Positions 1 through 7,300 of a stretch of DNA of 33,155 nt are shown here, piece after piece. The notes beneath the pieces were generated by a model. That model made no database searches. It was not told where the DNA came from and saw nothing but the letters and a program-made list of their open reading frames with translations. Source of the stretch: a virus. The translations under genes were made by a program, and so were the position numbers. The stretch is taken from positions 1 through 33,155 of IMG/VR virus record IMGVR_UViG_3300045921_000462, one strand, 5' to 3'. Position 1 is the stretch's first letter. Each line of letters opens with the position of its first letter.

Positions 1-485
1 TCCCGCACGGAGACGCCAAGCCGCGCGAAGGCGGCAAGCGCCGTCTGCGACCCCTCGCCCGCCTCGCCCAGCGTGCGCGTCAGCCGCTGCAAGCCCGTTT
101 CCAGCTGGCCCGTGGAAACGCCGGCCTGTGCCGCCGCGAAGCGCAGGATCTGCAGGCCCTCGACCGACACGCCAGCCTGCTCAGCGAGCTCGCCCAGACC
201 GCCTGCGGCGTTGAGCGCAGAACGTGTCATGCCGATCATGCCGCCAATAGAAAGCGCAGCTGCCAGCGGCGCGAAGGCGGTGCGCAGCGAGCTCGCTGCA
301 GCGCCCAGCGTATTGAACGCAGCGCTGGTCCTGTCTGTCTGCGCGCGGATCGCCGTCAGGCTACGCTCGAACTGCTGCTGTGCCGTCTGCACAGACCTAC
401 GCGCAGCAGTGAGCGCATTCTGCCACGCAGCAGTCTCGAGCTCGAGATCTGCGCGCAGACCGCCGATGCGCGTCGAGGCGCTCAT
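1..485 (-). CDS. Tape measure protein, N-terminal part (runs off the left edge)
   Basis: This open frame of about 161 residues begins MSASTRIGGL and continues to the window edge without a stop. It carries an alanine/glutamine-rich helical N-terminus and then a stretch with GGMIGMTRSALNAAGG and STGQLETGLQRLTR, typical of the N-terminal region of siphovirus tape measure proteins. These set tail length and fill the tail tube. The ATG overlaps the stop of the chaperone ORF (ATGA), the usual place for this gene. The true length cannot be seen; family members are often 600-1500 residues. Confidence 0.85.
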   Translation of the reverse strand, partial: MSASTRIGGLRADLELETAAWQNALTAARRSVQTAQQQFERSLTAIRAQTDRTSAAFNTLGAAASSLRTAFAPLAAALSIGGMIGMTRSALNAAGGLGELAEQAGVSVEGLQILRFAAAQAGVSTGQLETGLQRLTRTLGEAGEGSQTALAAFARLGVSVR

Positions 486-781
486 CCGCTATCCGCCTTC
501 GCAGCACGAGGGAACATGCCCATCACTGCTTTGATCTTGGAAGTGACGTCTGACGCTTGCGCTGCAGGAGATTTGCGCGCGAGCAGGCTGCCAAGATCAG
601 GGAGCTTCTTCGTGCGCGCGAATGCTTCCACATGCCACGCAGCGAACACTGCGAGATCATACTGCATGCGCTGTGCATCCTTCTCAGCATCCATCAGAGT
701 TGACAGTTGCCAAGGTGTCATACTCCAGAACTCCGATGGCCTTATACCGCAGCGGTGCGCAGCGCGGAAAGCATTGAGCAC
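482..781 (-). CDS. Tail assembly chaperone, downstream (frameshift) ORF
   Basis: A 99-residue ORF (FRAAHRCGIRPSEFWSMTPW at the start) resembling the small chaperones encoded between the tail tube and tape measure in gene transfer agents and related phages. A GTG start overlaps the TAG stop of the upstream ORF (TAGTG). The frame is -1 relative to that ORF and stays open far upstream of the GTG, so it could be made as the C-terminal extension of the upstream protein, as with lambda G/GT, rather than independently. The pair helps the tail tube protein polymerise around the tape measure. Family placement is by context and residue pattern. Confidence 0.75.
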   Translation of the reverse strand: MLNAFRAAHRCGIRPSEFWSMTPWQLSTLMDAEKDAQRMQYDLAVFAAWHVEAFARTKKLPDLGSLLARKSPAAQASDVTSKIKAVMGMFPRAAKADSG

Positions 782-1122
782 TACATCTCCCTTTGATGGT
801 CCGCTGCGGCCTGAGGAGGGTTTGCTGGCTGCTCTCCTTCCGAGCCAGTCAGCGCGTAAGCGATCGCGCGCATAATCGCGTTGATGGCAGGAATGAACGG
901 CGGAGAGAGATCCAGGATGCGCTCTGTCGTCATCTCAGGGTGATGACGCGCAAGCCCGATCGCCAGGATCTCCGCTAGCCGTTCTGGCTCGTATGGGGTG
1001 AGGTTGTCCATGCCAGTGAAGCCAGCCTTGCCCAGCATGGAGAACGCGCGCCAGTCATAAACGAGCGTGAACTGTCGCTCGCCAAGCGTGACGCGCGCCT
1101 CGCCAGCGTGCGGTGCATCCAT
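781..1122 (-). CDS. Tail assembly chaperone, upstream ORF (GTA gp10-like)
   Basis: A 113-residue protein (MDAPHAGEARVTLGERQFTL) with the pattern of the gene-transfer-agent-family tail protein placed just after the tail tube gene: a short beta-rich start, then a region aligning to tail chaperones (YDWRAFSMLG; ERLAEILAIGLARHHPEMT). The start chosen is the ATG that overlaps the tail tube stop (TGATG), not the GTG one codon earlier. Together with the next ORF it likely forms a G/GT-like frameshift pair that loads tail tube subunits during tail assembly. Confidence 0.8.
   Translation of the reverse strand: MDAPHAGEARVTLGERQFTLVYDWRAFSMLGKAGFTGMDNLTPYEPERLAEILAIGLARHHPEMTTERILDLSPPFIPAINAIMRAIAYALTGSEGEQPANPPQAAADHQREM
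817..823 (-). promoter_or_regulatory. Candidate -1 ribosomal frameshift site (tail chaperone)
   Basis: On the coding strand the heptamer is A AAC CCT, fitting X XXY YYZ in the zero frame (GCA AAC CCT). It lies 34 nt before the stop of the upstream ORF. Slipping -1 here enters the frame of the downstream ORF, which is open from this point. The heptamer fits the rule but is not one of the strongest bacterial slip sites, and no clear stimulatory structure was recognised. Confidence 0.45.
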
Positions 1123-1745
1123 CACATGTCACCCCAGATCACTTCACCAGTGATGCGCAGGGTGACGCTTGCTGTCACCTTGTCGTCCACCGCGCCCGAG
1201 ATGCTGAAGCCCTGCACATAGGCATCGAAGGTCAGCTGGGTGTTGGAGGTGTCCGACAGATACAGCAGGAAGGTGGTCGGCACCGACAGGACCTCCTGAC
1301 GCTTGCGGAGGAAAACCTGACCGACATCGCCAGGCTTGAACTGCAACTCCGCAGTGACGGTGCCGCTGTCCTTCAGGCCCATGACGAACTCGCGCGCCGA
1401 GCTGCCGAGATGCGTTACATCGATCTCGCTGGCCGAACCGCCAGGTCCGTTGAAGTCGGTCAGCTCACCGATCAGCGCGGACAGAGTGAACGTCGAAGCA
1501 GTCGGCGTCCCGATCGCCGCCGGCGCAGGCGACACTGTGATGGCGGTGGCAGTCACAGCGGTGATCGTGAACGTCGTGTTGGTGTTGCCAGGCGCGTTGG
1601 TCGTGAACGTCATCCCGACGAGAAAGCCATCGGTGATGAAGCTGCCAGCAGAACGCACGAACTGAGCAGGGCTGACCGTCGCAGTGATAGTCACATTGCG
1701 GACGAGACGCCCAGTGAGCGAAGTCCCTTGTGCAGTGAACGCCAT
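1122..1745 (-). CDS. Major tail (tube) protein
   Basis: A 207-residue protein with a beta-rich sequence, Thr/Ser/Val-rich first half (residues about 1-95) and a second half containing SEIDVTHLGSSAREFVMGLK and GTVTAELQFKPGD, a pattern common in siphovirus tail tube proteins (lambda gpV / HK97 gp6-like fold). It assembles as stacked hexamers around the tape measure. It sits between the tail completion protein and the tail chaperones, as in other HK97-type phages. The long threonine-rich N-terminal half may be an added surface domain. Confidence 0.82.
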   Translation of the reverse strand: MAFTAQGTSLTGRLVRNVTITATVSPAQFVRSAGSFITDGFLVGMTFTTNAPGNTNTTFTITAVTATAITVSPAPAAIGTPTASTFTLSALIGELTDFNGPGGSASEIDVTHLGSSAREFVMGLKDSGTVTAELQFKPGDVGQVFLRKRQEVLSVPTTFLLYLSDTSNTQLTFDAYVQGFSISGAVDDKVTASVTLRITGEVIWGDM

Positions 1746-1751
1746 GATGCT

Positions 1752-2162
1752 CTACTCCTCTATGTGGTGGATGAAGTAGTCCTGCGAGACGCGGAACAGA
1801 GCCTGCGGCTCTATGTCCGGCTCATGCAGATCCTGATCAGTGATGAGGGAGATGCCTTCAATCCGGCACGACCATCCGCTCCCGGAAATGGTCCCGCGAT
1901 AGCCGTCGAGCCGAATGCGAATCGCTTCAGCGACTGCTCGCACATCAGCATAGTTGTTGGCATAAATGTCAATCTGAAATCGCGCCGACACAAGGCCGCT
2001 CGGTCCGAGTGTATCTCGCGCGCGGACCGCGCTGACGCGTGAATAGGTGGCATATGGCAGCTGAACACGCGCAGGCGCAGCGACTGGATAGAGACGATTG
2101 CCGAGAGCAGCAATCGGCAAGCCTGTCGTCAGCCGAGCGAACAGTGCGCGCTCTACGCTCAT
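1752..2162 (-). CDS. Tail completion protein (DUF3168 / gp17-like)
   Basis: A 136-residue protein containing RLYPVAAPARVQLPYATYSR and the segment SARFQIDIYANNYADVRAVAEAIR, characteristic of DUF3168 tail terminator/completion proteins. These cap the tail tube and mediate joining to the head. The ATG overlaps the stop of the gp10-like gene (ATGA), indicating translational coupling. Only a 6-nt gap separates it from the tail tube gene. Confidence 0.8.
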   Translation of the reverse strand: MSVERALFARLTTGLPIAALGNRLYPVAAPARVQLPYATYSRVSAVRARDTLGPSGLVSARFQIDIYANNYADVRAVAEAIRIRLDGYRGTISGSGWSCRIEGISLITDQDLHEPDIEPQALFRVSQDYFIHHIEE

Positions 2163-2647
2163 CGCCGTTGGCGCGCCAGGCGCGACGCCTCCTGCTCAAG
2201 GCTCTTGCCGATGCGCTGCGCGAGATAAGGCAGCAGTCGCGGCGAGATCGTATCCCATGCAGGGCGGAAGAACGGTCGCGGAGGCATTGCTTTGACTTCG
2301 CGGCCGAAGACAACCTTGCCGTTGCTGAGCACCTTCTTCCATTTCACGACCACCTTGCTACGACCATATTCGACCCACCGCGCCCAGAATGCATTGCCTG
2401 TGTGAACAACCACAGAGAAGCGTTGCGCGCTGGGCGCTGGTGTGATGCGGATGTTCTGGTGAAGGCGGCCATATCTCGGATGGGCTTCACCTTTGCCGCG
2501 CGGCGCTGCACGCCGAACCTCGCGCTGAACAATACGCGCCACAGCCGACATTGAGTTGCGGACAACGCGGCGCTGCGACGATTCGGACAACTTGCGCAGC
2601 GCTGCGTCCAGTTCGCGCGCACCTTCGATTTTGATGGCGCGCCTCAT
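2159..2647 (-). CDS. HK97 gp10-like head-tail / minor tail protein
   Basis: A 162-residue basic protein. It starts MRRAIKIEGARELDAALRKL, with a middle GNAFWARWVEYGRSKV and a C-terminal MPPRPFFRPAWDT, the standard signatures of the HK97 gp10 family (the WVEYGT-like motif and PARPFLRPA-like motif). These proteins join head and tail or stabilise the tail end. The ATG chosen overlaps the previous stop (ATGA); the longer GTG-initiated form would add six residues inside the upstream gene. Confidence 0.85.
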   Translation of the reverse strand: MRRAIKIEGARELDAALRKLSESSQRRVVRNSMSAVARIVQREVRRAAPRGKGEAHPRYGRLHQNIRITPAPSAQRFSVVVHTGNAFWARWVEYGRSKVVVKWKKVLSNGKVVFGREVKAMPPRPFFRPAWDTISPRLLPYLAQRIGKSLEQEASRLARQRR

Positions 2648-2964
2648 GGCTGCTGCCCAGAGCACATAAGATCGAGCCCCTCGCGGCGGCCGACCTCGAG
2701 GACAGATTGGATATCCCAGATGCGGCCGCTATGCACGACGCGCATGCCGGAAGACACATTGTCTCGCCACCTGATGCGGATCATGGCGTCGTGCTCCGGC
2801 TGCTCGGCGCCAGCGCTGTATCGCTCCTGGCCGCGCAGCGGCGTGATCTGCGCCCAGACTTCTGCGACCTGCGTCCACACGATGGCCTCCGAACCATCCT
2901 GTCCACGCGTGACGGTGCGCGATTCGAGCGTAACACGGCGGTCCATGCTTCCTGCCCGGATCAT
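2644..2964 (-). CDS. Head-tail adaptor / head closure protein (SPP1 gp16-like)
   Basis: A 106-residue beta-rich protein beginning MIRAGSMDRRVTLESRTV, the typical N-terminus of the phage head-tail joining family, followed by VWAQITPLRGQERY, RIRWRDNVSSGMRVVHSGR and WDIQSVLEVGRREGLDLMC. These proteins form the ring that closes the portal channel after DNA packaging. It lies between the gp6-like connector and the gp10-like protein, the canonical order. Confidence 0.85.
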   Translation of the reverse strand: MIRAGSMDRRVTLESRTVTRGQDGSEAIVWTQVAEVWAQITPLRGQERYSAGAEQPEHDAMIRIRWRDNVSSGMRVVHSGRIWDIQSVLEVGRREGLDLMCSGQQP

Positions 2965-2988
2965 CCTAACACCATCCAGCAGGGCGCA

Positions 2989-3576
2989 TCATACGGTGAG
3001 GACTCGCATCGCGTCAACAGCCTCCTGGTATGCAAGAGGCAGCTGTGTCGCTATGGTGCCAGTGACGACAGCCTCCCTGTTTGCATACATGTGGCCGACA
3101 TGGAGAAGTATGGCCTGCTTGATGAGGTGATGAAGTTGGCTGACGGTGTATCCGGCATCATAGCGGATGCGGAAGGGCATCGGTGCAAGTTCACCTTCGA
3201 CATCCGGCCAATCCAAGACAGGATATACCACACTCTCATCGCCAGCGATGTAAGCCCAATCGGAAGTCGGGATGTAGTAAGGCCCAGTAGTTTTCTGAAC
3301 GATGACGTGCTGGACAAGGTTCAGCGGAGGGAGTGGCAGCTTGATCTGTGTGGTAGTTCGCGCAGGATAATCTTCGAGCATCATGAGAAAAGTCTTGGAC
3401 TTGACGGAACGCTTCAGCAACCCACTGGTGCCATCAAGCGCAGCAGTCGCAGCCTCGATATACGAAGTGATGAGGCTATCATCAGCGTTGGTGTCAACGC
3501 GCAGATGCGCCTTCACGTCACTGAGTTGGACGATCGGGGTGCTAAGCTCGGACTCCTTGACAAGCCAGTATCTCAT
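2989..3576 (-). CDS. Head-tail connector protein (HK97 gp6-like)
   Basis: A 195-residue protein with QLSDVKAHLRVDTNADDSLI near the N-terminus and a helical first segment (ITSYIEAATAALDGTSG), the hallmark of gp6/gp15-type connector proteins that attach to the portal. A conserved PPLNLVQHVIV strand and a C-terminal helix (HLIKQAILLHVGHMYANREA) are also typical. The ATG was chosen over the adjacent GTG. Its ribosome site is weak, and a strong hairpin lies just upstream, which may tune expression relative to capsid genes. Confidence 0.83.
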   Translation of the reverse strand: MRYWLVKESELSTPIVQLSDVKAHLRVDTNADDSLITSYIEAATAALDGTSGLLKRSVKSKTFLMMLEDYPARTTTQIKLPLPPLNLVQHVIVQKTTGPYYIPTSDWAYIAGDESVVYPVLDWPDVEGELAPMPFRIRYDAGYTVSQLHHLIKQAILLHVGHMYANREAVVTGTIATQLPLAYQEAVDAMRVLTV

Positions 3577-3598
3577 CACAGCTTGCTCATGGGAAGCA

Positions 3599-3635
3599 GG
3601 CAGCAGCGCCGCCGGAGGAAAGCGACGCTGCTGCC
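3599..3635 (-). other. Strong intergenic hairpin after the capsid genes
   Basis: A perfect 10-bp stem (GGCAGCAGCG / CGCTGCTGCC) with a 17-nt loop lies in the gap between the decoration-like gene and the gp6-like gene. There is no U-tract after it on the minus strand, so it is more likely a partial attenuator, an RNase processing site or an mRNA stabiliser at the 3' end of the highly expressed capsid message than a full terminator. Confidence 0.5.
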
Positions 3636-3640
3636 ATCAC

Positions 3641-4030
3641 TCAGGCGACCGGCTGCTGGGCGAGGCGGCCGCGCAGGATCGCAGCCGAATAGGCGACCGA
3701 GGTGCCCGAGTTGAGCGTGCCAACCGCGCGGAGGTAGCGGCGGTGGCCACGGTATCCGACGATGAACACGCTGTTCTGCACGAGCGGGCTCGGGAAGGCA
3801 GCGCTCAGCTTGTCCGCAGGGACATCAGACCAGCTGCTGCCGTCGGCGCTGTCCTGCAGCTTGGGCGTGACATTGCCTGCGCCGACGACAGCACCGACAG
3901 CGAACACCACTGCTGCGCTGTTCGAGCCGCGCAGATCCACAGTCTCGCCATTGACGGAGGCGCTGTGGACTGCAGGGCGAATGCTCTCGGCGACCTCGAG
4001 CGAAGGCGCCAGATCACGTGCATTGGACAT
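3641..4030 (-). CDS. Capsid decoration-like protein (hypothetical)
   Basis: A 129-residue protein beginning MSNARDLAPSLEVAESIRPA, then VNGETVDLRGSNSAAVVFAV, a compact beta-rich region (LQDSADGSSWSDVP) and YRGHRRYLRAVGT. Small proteins of this type often sit directly downstream of the HK97-type capsid gene in alphaproteobacterial phages and prophages. The place and the beta-sandwich-like sequence fit a head decoration or stabilisation role, but no named family is certain. A hairpin follows its stop. Confidence 0.6.
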   Translation of the reverse strand: MSNARDLAPSLEVAESIRPAVHSASVNGETVDLRGSNSAAVVFAVGAVVGAGNVTPKLQDSADGSSWSDVPADKLSAAFPSPLVQNSVFIVGYRGHRRYLRAVGTLNSGTSVAYSAAILRGRLAQQPVA

Positions 4031-4054
4031 ATGGGGTCTCTCCCTCCTTCCTCA

Positions 4055-5362
4055 TCAGGTGCCGAAGCGGATGAACTTGATGGCCTCGAAGTTGAGCACA
4101 GCACCGCCGACGCGGCGGAACACGTGGAACTTCACGAAGCCAGGCAGCGTGATGTCGTCGCGGATGATGCGGTTGCCAAACCGATCCACGATCTGGTAGG
4201 CCGCGCTGAAGTTGCCGAACGCCAGCGACAGCGAGCCAGCGCCGAGCGAGGGCATGGCTTCTGCCTTGGTGATCGGATAGCCGAGCAGCGTGGACGGCTG
4301 GCCAGCCTGAAGGCCAGGCTGCCAGATGTAGGCATTGCTGGTGGACTCCTTGAACTTGCGGATCGTGGTGATCACGCTCTGCAGAGTCACCCACCGCGCG
4401 CCAGCGCGGTATTCGTCCTTCAGCGAATCCGAGATGTCGAACAGGATGTCCGAAGGATTGGTGTTGGCGAACGCGCCATTCACGCCGGTGTTGAAGTGCT
4501 GAAGCGTTCCCCACGCACGCGACCCATCGCCGGTAGTGGCAGTCGGATAGGTGGCGAAGCCACGCGGCTTGGCGATGCCATCGCCGGTGACGAAGGCGAC
4601 GCCTTCTGCGCGCGCGAACCGCTCGGAAGCCTTGTTGATCAGCCACGCCTCGACATCCACCGCCGCATCATCGAGCAGCTTGCGGGTTGTCCTCGGATAG
4701 GCATACATCTCCTCAGCCTGGATCCGCCACTGGCCGAGACGCGGCGTGGAGGTCTCCGAGCGAGTGTCCGTCTCGCCGACCCATGCGAAGCCTGCTTCCT
4801 CGTTGTCGTTCAGGCCTTCCAGCGCATCGGTGCTGATGGACTGAACGTTGGCGATGGACCGGATCGGCGACAGCTCGTAGACCTTCTGGATGATGCGGCC
4901 AGAAGTGTCTGCCGGCACCAGATAGCCGCCATCCGGGTCGGAGCCGACCGACATGGCCTTGCGCTCAGCGTCATAGAACGCATTCTGCCCCTTGCGCAGA
5001 TAGGCCTGGAAGCCCTGCTTGTAGGCGAGAGCCTCATCCTCGCTGACATCCGCGACGATGCGCCCACGCTCTGCAGCGAAGATGCGCAGATCGCGGTTGA
5101 AGGCCTTGATGTCGAGAGGCTTGGCGCCGCTGTTGTTGCCAGCCAGCGCGCTGCGCTCGAGACGCTTCTCGAGGGCATCGGCGCGCTTCGCCTGCGCCTC
5201 CAGCGATTCCTTCAGCGTGTCGAGCCGATCGAGCTCGGCATCGATGCGGTTGATCTTCTCGGTGATGACGACGTCAGCCTTCTTCTTCAGCGACTCGTCC
5301 ACCGTTGCCTTGAACTCGGCGAAAGCCTTTCCGAGCTCATTGATGGTCTGGTCAAGGTCCAT
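4055..5362 (-). CDS. HK97-family major capsid protein
   Basis: A 435-residue protein. Residues about 5-70 form a charged coiled coil (INELGKAFAEFKATVDESLK onward), the delta scaffold domain removed by the protease. The remainder carries the capsid fold: SDPDGGYLVPADTSGRIIQK, the E-loop/spine region with AGFAWVGETDTRSETSTPRL, FVTGDGIAKPRGF, and the C-terminal LPGFVKFHVFRRVGGAVLNF. The longer frame starting upstream was rejected because the ATG just after the protease stop (1-nt gap, GGGA upstream) gives the expected delta domain at the start. It assembles into the icosahedral shell. Confidence 0.95.
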   Translation of the reverse strand: MDLDQTINELGKAFAEFKATVDESLKKKADVVITEKINRIDAELDRLDTLKESLEAQAKRADALEKRLERSALAGNNSGAKPLDIKAFNRDLRIFAAERGRIVADVSEDEALAYKQGFQAYLRKGQNAFYDAERKAMSVGSDPDGGYLVPADTSGRIIQKVYELSPIRSIANVQSISTDALEGLNDNEEAGFAWVGETDTRSETSTPRLGQWRIQAEEMYAYPRTTRKLLDDAAVDVEAWLINKASERFARAEGVAFVTGDGIAKPRGFATYPTATTGDGSRAWGTLQHFNTGVNGAFANTNPSDILFDISDSLKDEYRAGARWVTLQSVITTIRKFKESTSNAYIWQPGLQAGQPSTLLGYPITKAEAMPSLGAGSLSLAFGNFSAAYQIVDRFGNRIIRDDITLPGFVKFHVFRRVGGAVLNFEAIKFIRFGT

Positions 5363-5363
5363 C

Positions 5364-6032
5364 TCAAGTGATCCCTGTCCGGAGTGTGGCGATAAGCCGC
5401 TGCAAAGCAGCAGCCGGTTCATCGGCTTCCTCTTCAGCATCACGCAGAGAGATTGCCTTGAAGCCCTTGGCCAGAATGGCCTTGGCTTCGCTGCGAGAGA
5501 AGCCGGCATCACGCAGGCCCTTCTCAGCATCGGTGATCGTCAAGCCACTCTTCACCCGCGCGACATTCGCCTTGGGATTCATCGGGAGCGTGACGACAGA
5601 TATCTCGATGAGGTCAACTTCCTTGATGCGGCGGATGCGCCCGTTGCGCTCGAACGCCGCGCCACCATCCGGGATGCGATAGCCGATGCTCAGGCCGCGC
5701 AGCGCGCCTTCCTTCATGAGGGCATGAACATCGCGCGCCTTGCCGACATCAAGGATCAGCTGGCCACGAACCATCAGGCCGCGATCGTCCTCCCTGATCT
5801 CAAGCCATTTGCCGATCGGCGGCTGGCGCGAATCATGTCCCCAGAGCATGGGGATGTCCGATGGCTTCGACTTGGACAGCGTCTGGCGAAAAGCGCCATT
5901 CTCGATGATGTCACCGCCATGGTCAACGTTGCCGAACGTGGAGCCATAGCCGACGAATTCCCCACGCGCAGCAGCGTCATCGCTGGCGAACTTGAACTCA
6001 GCAGCGGTGTCGAACTGGTCAGCCACAGGCAT
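5364..6032 (-). CDS. HK97-type prohead protease
   Basis: A 222-residue serine protease of the U35/S78 type. Visible signatures are FVGYGSTFGNVDHGGDII at the N-terminus, the catalytic histidine in MLWGHDSRQPPIGKW, the nucleophile serine in LRGLSIGYR, and the acidic motif in DLIEISVVTLPMNPKA. It cleaves the capsid delta domain during maturation. It lies between portal and capsid genes with almost no spacer on the capsid side. The C-terminal 60 residues are Ala/Glu-rich and probably act as the self-removed scaffold tail. Confidence 0.94.
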   Translation of the reverse strand: MPVADQFDTAAEFKFASDDAAARGEFVGYGSTFGNVDHGGDIIENGAFRQTLSKSKPSDIPMLWGHDSRQPPIGKWLEIREDDRGLMVRGQLILDVGKARDVHALMKEGALRGLSIGYRIPDGGAAFERNGRIRRIKEVDLIEISVVTLPMNPKANVARVKSGLTITDAEKGLRDAGFSRSEAKAILAKGFKAISLRDAEEEADEPAAALQRLIATLRTGIT

Positions 6033-6073
6033 GGTCTCCCAAGCGTATCGTTACCTCATGTTGCTTTGGCGCG

Positions 6074-7300
6074 CTAGGATTTTTCTGCACTCGTGGATTG
6101 CTCGCCTGGCGCCGCCATGTTCAGGGGTGCGAGCGGATCACTAAGGCCATCGATCGGGTCGAGCTCCTCCCACTCGCGCGCCTCGTTGCGTGTCAGCCAG
6201 CCTGCGCTGATGCCACTCTGATAGAAGGCAGAGCGATCCTTGGCGGCACCGCGCATCAGCTCGCCATCGATGAACTTGACATAGTAGCCTTGCGCGCGCT
6301 CTTGTGGTGTAATCAGGGAGCGCATGAAGGCTGCCTCGAACCTTCGGTGCCATGGACGGATTGTGTGAACAGCATGAGCAAGGAACATCTGCTCAGCGCT
6401 GGCGTAGGTGGCAGTCTTGTCTGCATGACCGACCATGATCGGCATAACGCCGAAGGCGCGGCAGATCTCCTCCACTTGATACTTGCGTGTCTCCAGATGC
6501 TGCGCGTCAACGCCGCTCATGGAAAGAGGAAGCCACCGAGCGCCACGATCGAGGATCAGTGGCGTGCCGACATTCATCGTGCCAGCGAGCTCCTTGGTGA
6601 GCATATCACGCAGTTTGTTGTGCTGGTCAAGTGTCAAAGTCCCTTCGACACTCCATGCGCCGCTCGGCGAAACGCCATTCCTGTGAAGTCGCGCATGGCT
6701 CTCCTCCAGGGCCATGGACAGTCCAATAGCATCACGCGCCAGCCGGATAAACTCAAAACCGCTGTAGCCGTTCCAGGAAGGCCCACGGATATGCATGACA
6801 CGATCAGCCGGCAGCACAACAGACGCGCTGCCAAGCGGTGTGTAGGTATAGACGAGCGACGTGTCGGCCTGCTGCTCAACCTTCATCCTGTTCGGCATGA
6901 TCGGAAGCAGCTCGGTGATGCGATCGCCAACAAACGTCTTGTATGCGTAAGCGTTGCCTGTCAGCACCACATGGAGCGCGAGCATCGTGCGGAACTCGAT
7001 GCTGTCCTGCCACTCGTTGGGCTGGTATGCAAGAAGGTCGTAGGCTGGATGATCAACCGCAGCGCGGCGAGCGCCTGATGCTTCGTTCTTGCGGAAAAGC
7101 CGCAGCGGGACAGTAGCAACACCATCAGCAATCACCATCGCACAGCGAAGAACTGCAGTTACCTCCATCGCTGTGTTAGCGTTCACTGACTTGCCAGTGG
7201 CAGTGCCATATGTGCCGAGCGAAAGGAACGGCGAAATTGGATCGCTGAGGGTGAAGGATTTGCGCAGTGCAGAGAAGGCACGAACGATGATGTTCGGCAT
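6074..7300 (-). CDS. Portal protein (HK97 family)
   Basis: A 408-residue protein (MPNIIVRAFSALRKSFTLSD start). Family signatures include MEVTAVLRCAMVIADGVATV, HPAYDLLAYQPNEWQDSIEF, LHVVLTGNAYAY, VMHIRGPSWNGYSG and the C-terminal FIDGELMRGAAKDRSAFYQS with GWLTRNEAREWEELDPIDG. It forms the dodecameric ring at one vertex through which terminase packages DNA. The ATG overlaps the terminase stop (TGATG); the longer GTG form would extend six residues into that gene. Confidence 0.94.
   Translation of the reverse strand: MPNIIVRAFSALRKSFTLSDPISPFLSLGTYGTATGKSVNANTAMEVTAVLRCAMVIADGVATVPLRLFRKNEASGARRAAVDHPAYDLLAYQPNEWQDSIEFRTMLALHVVLTGNAYAYKTFVGDRITELLPIMPNRMKVEQQADTSLVYTYTPLGSASVVLPADRVMHIRGPSWNGYSGFEFIRLARDAIGLSMALEESHARLHRNGVSPSGAWSVEGTLTLDQHNKLRDMLTKELAGTMNVGTPLILDRGARWLPLSMSGVDAQHLETRKYQVEEICRAFGVMPIMVGHADKTATYASAEQMFLAHAVHTIRPWHRRFEAAFMRSLITPQERAQGYYVKFIDGELMRGAAKDRSAFYQSGISAGWLTRNEAREWEELDPIDGLSDPLAPLNMAAPGEQSTSAEKS

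Noticed and set aside
1113-2042. Plus-strand frame opposite the tail tube gene
   Set aside because: Low-complexity arginine-rich shadow; the minus-strand genes here overlap each other at start/stop codons as in the rest of the operon.
3383-5371. Long plus-strand frame opposite the capsid and protease genes
   Set aside because: It is the antisense shadow of the HK97 capsid protein, decoration-like and connector genes, whose families are clear on the other strand; its arginine/alanine-rich product has no domain.
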